The translations under genes were made by a program, and so were the position numbers. The notes beneath the pieces are model-generated. The model was not told the origin of the DNA. It saw only the letters and a list, made by a program, of their open reading frames with translations, and ran no database searches. Shown one piece after another: positions 1 to 11,371 of a DNA stretch of 64,000 bases. Within the stretch, counting starts at the first letter, position 1. Each line of letters starts with the position of its first letter. Source of the stretch: Epiperipatus broadwayi (Eukaryota; Onychophora; Udeonychophora; Euonychophora; Peripatidae). The stretch spans positions 2,374,396-2,438,395 of the forward strand of contig JAQFVV010012544.1 of NCBI GenBank assembly GCA_028023455.1. The letters run 5' to 3'.

Positions 1-259
1 GTATAATAAAAATAGTTGCAGAAAAAGACCTACTAAATCATTATTTGATCTTTAGTTATAGCAAATAACTTGATATTGTTTTTTATAATTTGTTGTTTTA
101 GATATTGCCTTTCTATATAAATTCTTATTAGATCACTTAAATCATTTTAAGACATTGTTGTTCATAAATACATTTAAGAAAATATCAGTTTAGGAAAATT
201 TCATTTGGCTGCTATTACACCATAAGTAATGTTAGTAGAATTCTTTGGATCATAACAAT
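1..259. other. AT-rich, no recognised feature
   Basis: AT-rich sequence before the recognisable start of the RTE fragment. It may hold more of that element's 5' part, but the similarity is too weak to claim. Confidence 0.4.
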
Positions 260-1925
260 TTTTAACCAAGACAAGAAAAAATATAAAAAAATGGAAAATA
301 AAAATATTTAAAAATAATTCATTAAGAATTGAATAACAAGAATTCTGTCAAATGGGATGGAAAAAAGTTAATAATGATATTAAAAAAAATATGGCTGTGA
401 ATTGGAAAAGAAAGTCATCAAAGAGAATATAAATCTCAAAATAATAAAACAATATCATGGTATTAAAAGGAAAGTTGGTTTAGCAATAATAAAAAAATAA
501 AACTATTACTAACAAGAGAATTGATATTAAGAAAACTTAGTAATAAAGAATAAGAAAATAAAGTAAGCATACATCATTTTCTGAATTGCTAAGTAATAGG
601 TAAGAAATATATTTGCATCTATGAAGAAAAAAAAAACTTTTGGAAATAATATAATTATTATTAATATCTTAAAATAAATAGGTAAAAGCATTGGCAAAAT
701 ATATAAATGATTAAGTTATGTCAGATAATTAGCAGAATGCAGATATTTTTAAAAGTTGATGAAGTAATTAGAAATTATATATCTATCAGTTTTCTAAAAA
801 ATCTTTACCAAGATAATTACAACTCCTCTACAGCAAACTTTGGATTCAAACAAATTCAAAGAAAAATCTGGATTTAAAAATGATTTTTAGTATAATGAAT
901 CATAACCAAATATTGAGTGGAAGTTATAGAAAGAATCAAAGAGTAATAATTGGATATTATGTTTTTAATTTGTAGAATATGAAAAGATATTTCCATAGTG
1001 ATCAAAGCTTTGAATTATCAATATAAAGATACGAGAAATTGTTGTATTCTGAAAATTATTTACCAAAATTTTTGTGATTAGATTCAAAGATAACACTGAG
1101 AAGATTAACATTGATATGTACATATAAAAGAGTAATCCATATCTTCAAAAACTTTTTACAAGTTTTATAAAAACAATTTTATGGATTAAAATAGACAGTT
1201 AATGAAATTAAAATACATGAATCTTCTTTAAACCATCTAGATTCTGAAGATGATGTGGATGTTTTGAAAATAATGCTTTGTTGTTTTGGGTAATTTTTCA
1301 AGAGTAAAAAAGGATAAAAAAATGATCTAAAGATAAATCCTAAATACACTAAAATATTGTTCGATGGAATTTCTCAAAAGTAAAAAATAGAGATTGATAA
1401 CCTTGAAATAGAAGTTAACATCTATGAATACTTTGGTCAGATTATTAATATAAATGTAAACATAATTGGTGAAATTAATATACTTGAATGAAATGATTTT
1501 AGTAGAAATATCTTAATATTAAAAGTAAATATGCTTATCTGTCTGAAAACTAAAGGTTTTTAATAGATGTAATTTACCAGGTACTACTTATGAATCTGAG
1601 ACTTGGACACTTAACAAAATAACATAGAGAAATTATGTTAAGAAAGTGAATATGTGGATGAGAGAACAAATTGGTAGTATTTATAACATAAAAAGAATTA
1701 GGAGGCCAAAATAAAACTGTGCTAGACATATCACCGAAAGAGATGATAATGAACAAATGCTTGAAGTCTTAAATTAATCTCGAAAGATTATAAGGCTTAA
1801 AAAATTACATGTGAATGGATGGCTGAAAAATAGAGACTATAAATAAAAAAAAAACAGAATTAAACTTGAAGACTTTTATAATGCAGTGGATTGTTAGTAG
1901 TTGGAAGTGATGATTATTATTAATC
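260..1925 (+). mobile_element. Old RTE-clade LINE fragment (linker, RT and 3' end)
   Basis: This is a heavily mutated copy of the same RTE LINE that is better preserved on the minus strand at 48462-50520. Matching landmarks occur in order. The basic linker lies near 290-480. The segment before the first catalytic Asp lies near 830-1030, where the translation still reads like HLQxTLD...SGFKNDF. The Y-SETWTL segment lies near 1585-1615, and the 3' tail ends in GCAGTGGATTG near 1893-1903. Many stops and frameshifts break every frame, so it cannot make protein. The endonuclease part is missing or unrecognisable. It ends about 240 bp from the 3' end of another copy in the opposite orientation. Confidence 0.75.
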
Positions 1926-2164
1926 TTATATTCTATAGAATTACTCACAACTATTTGATTATTCAGTTTTTTTTGCTTTTATTTTATTTACTTATTGTTT
2001 AGTTAATTTTAAATCAATTTATCTTCACAAATCTACTTCTAGATATCATAAAACAATTATTTGATTTAATTAAAATAATAAATTTTATTCATAGGAAATA
2101 CATTTTTAACTTAAATTTTTAAATGTAAAAGAAGTTTTACTTCATCTGTAAATGATATTTTCTC

Positions 2165-3610
2165 ATTATTTTAAACATTCATCATCTCTGTCAATCATTT
2201 TCAATCCACTATGAGATGAAAATATCTCTAATTTTAATCCAATTAATTATGCACCTATCTTTTCTTTACATCACATCAGCAAACTTTCTTATTTTATTCA
2301 TCCACCTCATGAGTGGTTCTATTGTATGTCTTTTACAGTGTCTTGAGATCCAATTTAAAACTTCAATTATCCATCTATTATTATATTTTTTAAAAATATG
2401 TTTAGCCCAGTTTCATTTCTGTCTCTTGTTTCAATGATGTCTGTTGTACCTGTTTGTTTTCTCACCAATGTATTTCATTTTTGATCTCTTTTTTCTATTC
2501 CTATTTTACATCTTCCTAAATTTTAATGAGTGGTCTGAAGTCTTTGAATTGCTTTTCTGTTATATGTCCAAGTCTCATATCCATAAGTAAGAACTGGTAA
2601 AACATATCTATTAAAATCCTTTCTTTTCAAACACACAGATATATTTTTTAAGTTATTTTTATCAAAAAGCACTCCTTCCAAGTTTAATTATATGATTAAT
2701 TTGATCTCTTATATTTATATCTGCATTATTAATCTAATTAAAGTATTTGTAGTTATTAAACCTTTTTAAATTCATGATTATCAATTTTAATTTTCTAGTT
2801 CTGAGAAAATTCCTTTAACATTTCTTTAGACATTTTAGCATTTACCTTTTTTTTTTTTTACTGGTTTTATTTGATAACTCTTACAATACTTCCTGAATTT
2901 CTGATGCATTGTTTGCAAATACAACCACACCGAACATGTCTTAAATAATCTTCATTTATTTAATTTCCCAATTTAATCTGTAAAATCTTTTTTTGTGAAA
3001 CTGCTGTAAAATGTTCTGGAGATCTATATCTCTTGTCAAATATCTTTCTCATATTTAATTTTATTAGCACTATCTTGTAATTCAAATAGTTTTAAACTTT
3101 TCTCAAAAAAATGTAATTCAGTATAAATAATACATATGACATATATAAAAGCTTGTTTAATACTTTAAAATAAAAAAGTTAAATACGACGACATACTATG
3201 TTGAGCATGGATTTATATTTTGATGATCTGATTTTTTTTTTAGCATTATAGAAGTGCTTATAAAATCAAATGACTTTTTATAATCTACAAATCTAAAGCA
3301 AAATGGCAAATTACATTTAATAAGATCTTTCTATAACTTCTCTCAATATTTGAATATGATCCGCTATGTTGAAACCTCTTTTAAATCCAGATTTTTCTTT
3401 TGGTTGATTGGTATCCAATGTTTCCTGTAGATGAACTATAATTATCTTGTAAAGATTTTGTATAGAACTGATAAAAGACTGAAAGGTCTATAATTTGGAA
3501 TATTTTCTTTATCATTTTTCTTAAATATCAATATTATTGCAGCATTCTTTAGTCATCTGATACATTTTTTTCATTCAGACATTTGGGATTGCAATACTAT
3601 ATTTTAATGA
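2165..3610 (-). mobile_element. Old RTE-clade LINE fragment, minus strand
   Basis: This minus-strand RTE copy starts with the reverse complement of the element's 3' tail (AATCCACTATGAGATG near 2202) and continues through the RT region to about 3610. Plus-strand reading matches the 48462-50520 copy in order: CATCCACCTCATGAG...GGTTCTATT, CCAAGTCTCATATCCATAAG, GATCCGCTATGTTGAAA, and finally the ATTTGGGATTGCAA segment. Frames are broken throughout. With the copy at 260-1925 it forms a tail-to-tail pair. Confidence 0.75.
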
Positions 3611-4570
3611 CTAAATCAATAATCATAACTATAACTCCAAAAAATTTTATTGGCTTATCAAATAAAGTAAATATTGATGTTTATTTCATTGTGGTAAATA
3701 ATAAGACAAAGTGATATTCATACTTTCTCACATACTACTACATATTAGAGTACATTATTAAAATTATCCAAGATATCTTCCATACAGACTATTATCAATT
3801 ACAACTATACAATGTTTTTTTTAAACAAAGCATGGTTAATATTGAATTAAAAATAAACACGTCCATAAAATCAATGTTAGAGGGAACACTAATTACAATA
3901 AAAAAAATTTTAAATAATATTAATGCAATCATAATTTGATTATGATAACTAAACTACCAATAATATACTCAATAATAATAGCAACTTTTAACATTGTTTA
4001 AACACGTGTGTATGCATGCATGAAAGTTTGTTTTAAAATATAGTTGATTTGAAAAGATATAATCATAAAATGCTTAAATGAATTTATTTTTCAAAAGAAC
4101 TTTTTATTTGTGCCTCTTTGCCCATCGTCAATATCATTAGATTACAATAATGTCTAAGTTACACTTATTCTACCTCCCCTTTTCACCTATACATAATCCA
4201 ACTGACTAACAATCATAGTGATTACCATATTTAACATTATCAATATTTCACATGTAATATTTCTGGGTACAACAATCATCTTTTGATAACGCTGGTCAAA
4301 TAATAAGTACAATCTACAGGGACCTATCAATTTATTCTGTTAAATAAAATGGGTTTATTATTATTATTAAAAATTAAACTTTAAAATAAATAAAATAGAA
4401 AACATCTTTTAGTTTAATATTTTAATAATGCAAATCATTTATTTGTAAATAAACAATTGTGCACTTTATTTTTACTGTTAGTTAATATGAAGCTTAATTT
4501 TTTAAAATAATATTTAACTCTCATTTTAAATATTTCTGTCTGTAAATTTGAAACATTCAAAAAAACTCAC
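3611..4570. other. AT-rich stretch, nothing recognised
   Basis: No coding pattern, RNA gene or repeat family shared with the rest of the window was found here. Confidence 0.4.
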
Positions 4571-4610
4571 CTCCTTTCAATCGTTTTCTAGCAACGAGAC
4601 CTGAATTTTC
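4571..4610 (-). CDS. Candidate small exon of an unidentified gene
   Basis: On the minus strand a 40 nt segment is bounded by a good acceptor (pyrimidine-rich run ending TTTGTACAG at 4611-4619) and a consensus donor AG|GTGAGT (donor at 4565-4570). One frame is open and reads ENSGLVARKRLKG. The frame stays open a little upstream of the acceptor, so the exon could be longer. No family is recognised and no partner exon was found on this strand nearby. The splice signals are directly visible; that this is a used exon is inference. A chance GTGAGT in AT-rich DNA is the main alternative. Confidence 0.25.
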
Positions 4611-4620
4611 CTGTACAAAT

Positions 4621-6483
4621 CCAAAAAGTGAAGTATTGTGGATACAAAAGTATGCAATCACTAATCACATGATAGAAAATTATAAATACAACAACTTGTC
4701 AAAAATTGTATAGTCTTCTTTAACTACAGTGTGCTGAAGGACTGCATCAGATTTAAACTTAGAAATAGCCAGTTTATTATCTTTCACCAACAGCATGTCT
4801 GAGTAGAAATGAAATAAATATTCACCACTTGAAGTCAAATCATCCTGAATGAAGAAATTAAATTATTAGCAACATTTATCATTCAATAATGCATTTAAAG
4901 GGACAAAATTTAAATATTTTGATTCATCTGTGAATTTTTAAAATAGCTTATGGAATGCTACAGTTTGTGATAGCACAATAACAATTATTTATTTCTTCTC
5001 TAAAGATTAAAATTGCTTAAGCTGAATTATATTGGCTACAGTCTAATGAATAGTATAAAATTCATAAGAATTTATTATCCCATATGGGTTAATTTTATAA
5101 TTGTGAAAACAAAGTAAAATCGTAGAAAAGTCTTATATATGAATTGGTGTTAATGGATTAATGAATTGCTTGGTCTTATCTATTGTGAATTCTAGCCAAA
5201 AATTATAAAATTGACTTGAAGCAATGGATCAATAAATTGCTGCATATTATATTGGTGGTAAGCTACTTATAACCTTGGACATTCTTGTAAAGCTAATTTA
5301 ACCAATGGATTAATACTTGTGTAATATTACAGTGACTACAGGAATCCAAAAGATAATGGATTTATATTTATTGTTATTAAATCTTTGTTAATGTGCCTAG
5401 AGATGTTATGTCTTTCAATGGATTACTTGCTACATCAATATATAAAGGCATATGAAATAAATGTTGATTTGTTAAATATTTTGGAGACTCAATATTAATG
5501 AATTTCTGCTATAAAATCTCAGCTTCCACTAATAATTGTACTCTTATCTGGATTAAGTGTGTTGAATGCATCTTTGTTGAATTTATCATTTTATAGAAAT
5601 TCCAAATAATATTTTGACACGACTGGAATAATTAAAAGCATGCCTGGGTAAAATTTTCAGACATTTATTTAATGACTGTAGATTATAAATTTTATACGTC
5701 TCCTACAGTTAGTTAATTTTAGTGATTTTAGAAATTTTAAATTATTGTTGTGGTTTAATAAATGTTGTCCAGAAAGAAAATATCATCAGGAAGATACAGG
5801 TAATACATTATATTTATTAGGGAAATCGATAAATGTGTGTCTTTATAATTCTATTATGTATATAAGATCAGTTGTATTAACCATTAAGCTAATGTGAAAT
5901 ATGCTATATCCTCATAATGGTTAATCTCTCATGTTTTATTGATCTTTTAAATCGATCTCAAGTTTTTCTATAATCAAAGGTATCTAGAATAAACAGTTAA
6001 AAATTTATAATGTTGCCCTTCTTATTTTACTCAAGAGATACTCATTTGAATTAATGAGGAGTATATATATGGTGTATTGAATTATTCTTGTGGCATTGCT
6101 AGTCATAAATGTCTATTGTTTAGTTGAGTTTGACTTCTAATAATATTGTGTTAAAGTTTTAGCTCAAATATAAGCTTTAAATGTGTATTACATCAGGCAT
6201 CCAGCACCTATGATCGCCAGGTCTCATTAAAGTTGTATATTTTATAATAAATATGAGTTGGGTAAATGCTTTACTCGTTCATGAGAGGGTTACGCAATAA
6301 GTCTGATACCTACAAGGAGAGATTATTCTTATTACGATTATTTTTGTTAGTATATTAACATCTTGCAGTTTATCTATAGTTAATGCTTAGATTAAATAAA
6401 CATTATACGACCTGTTTCAATGAAATGATTTGTTGTTGCATCACGTTTGATATTTAAAACCCAAATAGAAAGTATTTATTAAG
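4621..6483. other. AT-rich stretch, nothing recognised
   Basis: No protein-coding, RNA or repeat signal could be supported. Only short simple A/T runs are visible. Confidence 0.4.
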
Positions 6484-6610
6484 TATAACCGCACAATAAA
6501 CAAAGCAAAGTAAAACTCCATATAGTAGTGCCACCTGTGCTAAACAGAGTAATCAATGGATTCCAGAAGCCTTGTGCATAAAATCCCTATCTAATGCCTA
6601 CTCATCCAAT

Positions 6611-6655
6611 ATCCCCAGACTAGTTTCTGGCTTGTGGCCTTTGTCAGTGAGGAGC
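6611..6655 (-). ncRNA. Hammerhead-like ribozyme motif, family X, G8 mutated
   Basis: On the minus strand the order is a CCTCA stem I strand, CTGACAA (core, with the essential G8 changed to A), GGC/GCC stem II, GAAA, a CTAGTC segment and a TGGGG stem I partner. The architecture matches a type I hammerhead with GUC as cleavage triplet. The core mutation predicts an inactive copy. Confidence 0.45.
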
Positions 6656-7068
6656 TTTGGATCTGAGAGCACTGCATCCAGATCTTAGGATCTAATGCAA
6701 CCCTCTAGCAACCACCTTTTATCTCTACTTAACTACAAAACTATGAGCATGAAACTGAAAACACAAAAAATATTTTCAATCTAAGCTCAATAGCTTATAT
6801 AGTCATATGGGTCTGAACTCAGTTCAGCACCCATATATTTTGGTGTCTTTGGCTCTTTAACAACCATAGCCACCACTACCCTATTAGGCAGGATTGGTTT
6901 TAAACCGGCAAGCATCACATGATCACATCTCCAATACTAGCACATAATTGTTTATAAACAAAGCAAAGCAAAACTCCATATAGTAGTGCCACCTGTGCTA
7001 AACAGAGTAATCAATGGATGCCAGAAGGCTTGTGCATAAAATCCCTATCTAATGCCTACTCATCCAAT

Positions 7069-7113
7069 ATCCCCAGACTAGTTTCTGGCTTGTGGCCTTC
7101 ATCAGTGAGGAGC
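7069..7113 (-). ncRNA. Hammerhead-like ribozyme motif, family X, core intact
   Basis: The minus strand shows CCTCA, CTGATGA (7099-7105), stem II GGC with GCC, GAAA (7082-7085), then CTAGTC followed by TGGGG. Stem I pairs CCTCA with TGGGG, with one G-U pair. Stem III would be only two base pairs around a two-base loop. Cleavage would follow GUC. The first stem II position is an A-A mismatch where known hammerheads have G-C, so activity is uncertain. Confidence 0.5.
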
Positions 7114-7359
7114 TTTGGATCTGAGAGCACTGCATCCAGGTCTTAGGATCTAATGCAACCCTCTAGCAACCACCAAAATGTATGGGTGCTGAACTGAGTT
7201 CAGACCCATATGACTATAAGCTGTTGAGCTTAGATTGAAAATATTTTTTGTATTTTCAGTTTCATGCTCATAGTTTTGTAGTTAAGTAGAGATAAAATGT
7301 GGTTGCTAGAGGGTTGCCTTAGATCCTAAGATCTGGATGCAGTGGTCTCAGATCCAAAG

Positions 7360-7403
7360 CTCCTCACTGACGAAGGCCACAAGCCAGAAACTAGTCTGGG
7401 GAT
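7360..7403 (+). ncRNA. Hammerhead-like ribozyme motif, family X, inverted copy
   Basis: The plus strand shows CCTCA, CTGACGA (7367-7373; position 7 is free to vary in hammerheads), the same stem II, GAAA (7387-7390), CTAGTC (7391-7396) and TGGGG (7397-7401). Predicted cleavage lies between 7396 and 7397. It has the same A-A mismatch at the base of stem II as its sister copies. Confidence 0.5.
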
Positions 7404-7576
7404 ATTAGGCATTAGATAGGGATTTTATTCACAAGCCTTCTGGCATTCATTGATTACTCTGTTTAGCACAGGTGGCACTACTATATGGAGTTTTGCTTTG
7501 CTTTGTTTATAAACAATTTTGTGTTAGTATTGGAGATGTGATCATGTGATGCTTGCTGGTTTATAACCGCACAATA

Positions 7577-8838
7577 CGAGTGATAATCTTTTCAGAGAGC
7601 TTATTGTTATTATGATTACATTTATCTAAATATTTTTGTAATACTTTTATAATTAATAATTGTTATAGGTTTTTTTTATTATATGGCTATTTGTCATATT
7701 GAAAATCATCATCATCATCTTTAAATAAACATGGTCACAACTATACTTTATTTTAAAAAATTACATTTTTTTATAGTCAATTTGCTGATATGAGTAGATA
7801 CAATAAAGTTCCTTTGCTGTCTTAATTATATAAAGTACAGATCGGTTTAAAATTGTTGAGATTAATAATTTATCGGAATATTAATTGCTATATTTTATTA
7901 TGAACCCTGAGATAAGTGCTTGATCCAAATAAAATATAATCTGAGAGTGAGAAATAACTTGTTCATGATATTAAATATAAAACGCATGAGATTTTATTAG
8001 AAAAGGTATTCATCTATTATATACACAGCTATACATTTTGGGTAAAGTTATAAAAAATACCCAAAGATTATATTATTAAGATTTATGCGAATACCCCGAG
8101 ACATTACTGACATACAGATCAGATAATATTTGTTTATTATTATTAGTGATATTGGTAAAGTAAAATAACTCTTTATATATCTTAAGTTCTGTACATATAA
8201 TTTTTGTTTAAAAACGTTATCTTTCTTATATATTATTAAAACTTTGTGTGCAGATCTAGTTTTAGTTTGGGGTCCTTTCATTTGGTATCTTTTCCGTTAT
8301 ATTTTTTGGTGCGTCAACCTGTGGCCTGATAATATTTAGACTGAAAATATTTTGATTCAAATGTGCAACATTAAAATATCTACTTAAATAAATAATGCAA
8401 TGGAACAAGATGCAATTTTACTTACAAGTAAATTGATTAATGAATTATCTAGTTGTTACACTTGTTTTTCTGTATACAATTCAATTAAAAAAATTTAATG
8501 TGATCTTAGATTATGACACTGATTATTTTGCAATCTTGACAATAAACTAATGACTTTTTTCCCATATCATTTTAGAACTTTGATAGATGTGTATATGGTA
8601 ATAATGCCAATATAATTCCATAACTCAATTAAATCTTTATTAATGGTAGTAATACTAATTAATTTTATATTTGCATTATGTAAAATTATATTTTTCTTTC
8701 CAAGATGATCAAGGAAAATATTAATGTCAAGAAATAGATGCTTAAATAGCTTTCATAGTAATATTTAATCTTAGAATGTTTATATATTCATTGGTATACT
8801 GTATTTAATTTATTTTTTACTGACCCTTAGCTATAAAA
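7577..8838. other. AT-rich stretch, nothing recognised
   Basis: The open frames here are short, AT-biased and match no family I recognise. No repeat shared with other parts of the window was noticed. Confidence 0.4.
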
Positions 8839-9800
8839 ATGAATAATATTAATTATAATCTTTCAAGCAGGCCCGAAAATGTAGCACCTCCAGATATTCA
8901 TTAACAATTATTACAGCTGTTTAGGGAATTTAGTGATAAATTCTCTAAGCTTGAATCTAAATTTGATGCTTCTCAGATTGAATCAAATAATAGTACATGA
9001 GAGTTAAAGGAGAAGCTTACAGCTAAGATTGACACTGATTAAAATGAGACTATAAAAGAATTAAATGAAGAATTCAATGCCTCTTGAGTTGACATCAACT
9101 GAATTAAGGGTATAATAGAAGAGTTTGAAATGAATTGTAAAGAAGCCAAACCAGATTCTCCATAGAAACTTGATAAGATTAGGGCTAATCTAAATATTTA
9201 TAAAAGTGAATCAGATAGTAGGTTCAATGTTTTAAAACAGAAGCTTGATAAATCCATTTATGAATGGAAAGGTCAGTTGAGCATAATAAGTAACTGATTA
9301 GATAATATGGAATTCCAATAGAATAAGGTAATCAATGAATTCAAAAATAATATTGACTTGAAATTCAGTAATGTCAAAGATCATAAACTTTGGCAGAAAC
9401 AGTAAAATGTGTCAAAATGACTTCAAAGCTAAAATAAAGCAAATTAATAAAAATTTAAAAACTAAATTGATGGAGGGGCTCAGAGCTGAAACAGAAGCCA
9501 TCCACAATGCTAGGCTTAAAATCTCTAAAACTGATTTAAATAAAAAAAATAGTATATCTAAAGCTAATTTCGATAAGGTTAGTAAATTAGAAGCTATAGA
9601 AGTCAGTAGAGTTTATAAGAAGAATGACTCCCTAGATAAAAATGAAGAAAAATACATTATATTTCATAAGAAATATAAAAACTATAATGAAATATTTTCA
9701 GAAATTCTAGATAATGATGCATGCTATTATAAATGTATTCTTAATGCAATAAATTATTATACCAGGAGAAACAATAAGTGGAAAATCTATAAAGAAAAAA
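8839..9800 (+). pseudogene. Decayed coiled-coil protein gene, probably gag/ORF1-like
   Basis: From the ATG at 8839 a frame reads MNNINYNLSSRPENVAPPD and then heptad-rich charged sequence (for example FREFSDKFSKLESKF) to about 9410. It is interrupted by single stops that sit where Gln (CAA/CAG to TAA/TAG) or Arg (CGA to TGA) would be expected. The coiled-coil character then passes to another frame, open from 9371 to 10024 (KAKIKQINKNLKTKL and on). This looks like one long coiled-coil protein with nonsense changes and at least one frameshift near 9371-9420. Such proteins are typical of retroelement gag or ORF1 products, but no nucleic-acid-binding motif is visible, so the identity is unproven. 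Confidence 0.45.
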
Positions 9801-10024
9801 CAAATATGGTAGAAAGATTTAGTCTATCTTATTACATCAACAATGATACACATGTTAATGGCATTTGTTTAATCTTTATAATAATTTGCATTAACTTCAT
9901 TAAAAGTACATCAATCAAAAATATACTGGTAACATTGATGCTAAAAATCTACTATACAATACAGAATTTATTTATTACCTACTTGTCAAGATTGTTTTTG
10001 ATTATAAAATTTAAATACAATTAA

Positions 10025-10815
10025 TGCATTTTATCTGATTCTCATCCAGTGTTTTTACAAAACAATCAGTACTTTCATTTATGATATATCCAAAGTAAAT
10101 AAGATTTTTATCATTAATGATTGCAAAACAAACAAAATACCAACTTCATTTAGTACTGTAAGTAATCAAAATATATATTTAAGATCATAAACAATAAAAT
10201 GTAGTAATATAAAATTTTAAAATGTGTTCATTAAATAAAATATATTCAGTTAGATATTTTATAGATTAAAATTATGAAAGTTGTTTTGTTTGTGGCAAAA
10301 AAATATATTAGTAGTAATTACAAAATATACTTATCCTAATCGTAAATTATTTTGAGGGGGGGGAGAGAAAAATTATTTCATGCATTATGCAGTTAATAAT
10401 CGACTTTATATGATCAAAGCCTACTAAACATAAGTAAAAATATTATTTACTTGCTCAATTTAAAGCAATGAACTCATAATTTGCTTCCACATAATGACAC
10501 TTTCAATATAAATATAAAAAATATATTTTTATTGTATCAGGAAAAAACAATCATTTACACTATTAAAACTTCAGCAATTAACTGTATATTACATTTTCTT
10601 ATCATTTTTTATTTAATTTCTTTGCATTTATGTATAATAATTTATTTTTTTTAAATTAACAGTGATGCAAAGAAAAATCTATGTTTTATTGGTTAGATAT
10701 CACAAAAATAAATTGTAAAATATATATTTTATTAATTTTTTTTTAATTTTAAAATGTACATTGTGGTTAGTTGTTTTTTTTAATGTTTTAATTTAATAAA
10801 TTTTAATTTAACTAG
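10025..10815. other. AT-rich stretch, nothing recognised
   Basis: Very AT-rich sequence containing a G7 run near 10357. It would be intron if the candidate exons at 10816 and 14616 are real. Confidence 0.4.
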
Positions 10816-10910
10816 GCCCATGTTTAAAAGCCTTCAAGAAGAAACTCCATTAGGAAAAACTGAAATTGCAACTGGAAAGCCCTTTACAAACAAGAGATCC
10901 ATGGCTATAG
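10816..10910 (+). CDS. Candidate internal exon of an unidentified gene
   Basis: A 95 nt segment stands out from its surroundings in base composition. It follows an acceptor ending AACTAG and precedes a donor AG|GTATTT. One frame is open for its whole length and reads PMFKSLQEETPLGKTEIA and then TGKPFTNKRSMAI, ending with one extra base (G). The other two forward frames contain stops. The next candidate exon at 14616 begins with GC, which completes a Gly codon, so the phases agree. The hydrophilic product matches no family I know. Splice sites and open frame are seen; that the two exons form one gene is inference. Confidence 0.4.
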
Positions 10911-11179
10911 GTATTTTTTATTATGTGTGCACACAATATTTTTATTAACAGAAAATCTGTTTTTGTTTCATAAATGTAACAAGTTTTTTTCTCAATTTGC
11001 TCTCTGGGTAGAATCAAAGATTGCTACTTTTGATTTCTGAAAATATTTAATAAACTTAATTATTTTTAAAGTAATAATCTCTCTCCAGACACTTGGGTAT
11101 AGTTACTAATTCATACCCCCACATATATTTTTTAAGAACAATCTTGTCCATAAGCCAAACACAAAAGTTAGAAAGTTTG

Positions 11180-11371
11180 ATAATAAATGAACCATTGAAA
11201 TCTTAAATTGGATTTCAAGAGATTCCTAAAAAACATAGAAAAAGACCATATGTGAGATGGATGGGTGAAATAAGGAAGGGTGGTGGGGTGATGTGGATTA
11301 GAGAAGACGGATTGAACTTGGGAAACTTTCATCCTGCAGTGGATTGATAATGGTTGAATGTGATGATGATG
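11180..11371 (+). mobile_element. RTE LINE 3' fragment
   Basis: The segment matches the last ~190 bp of the RTE element: TGAAATCTTAAATTGGATT, a basic stretch ending in GAGATGGATGGGTGAAATAA, then CATCCTGCAGTGGATTGATA and a TGATGATGATGA tail. It is a 5'-truncated insertion, as is usual for LINEs, on the plus strand. Confidence 0.85.

Larger units (their letters stand above)
6484..7576. mobile_element. Family X locus: two tandem units plus an inverted unit
   Basis: A compound insertion occupies 6499-7561 and is bounded by identical 15 bp flanks TATAACCGCACAATA at 6484-6498 and 7562-7576. Two direct copies of a unit start near 6499 and 6957; the spacing between matching bases (for example 6611 and 7069) is 458 bp. 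The second unit runs into an inverted copy, so 6895-7569 is a long palindrome with an unpaired centre of about 125 bp near 7175-7300. Each copy holds a hammerhead-like motif, listed separately. No open reading frame of interest is present, so the element is non-autonomous. The long exact target duplication fits target-primed insertion. Confidence 0.8.

Noticed and set aside
8839-9410. Alternative genetic code to explain in-frame TAA, TAG and TGA in the coiled-coil frame
   Set aside because: Stops of all three types occur, a frameshift is also present, and RTE copies show the same kind of point decay; simple pseudogenisation is enough.
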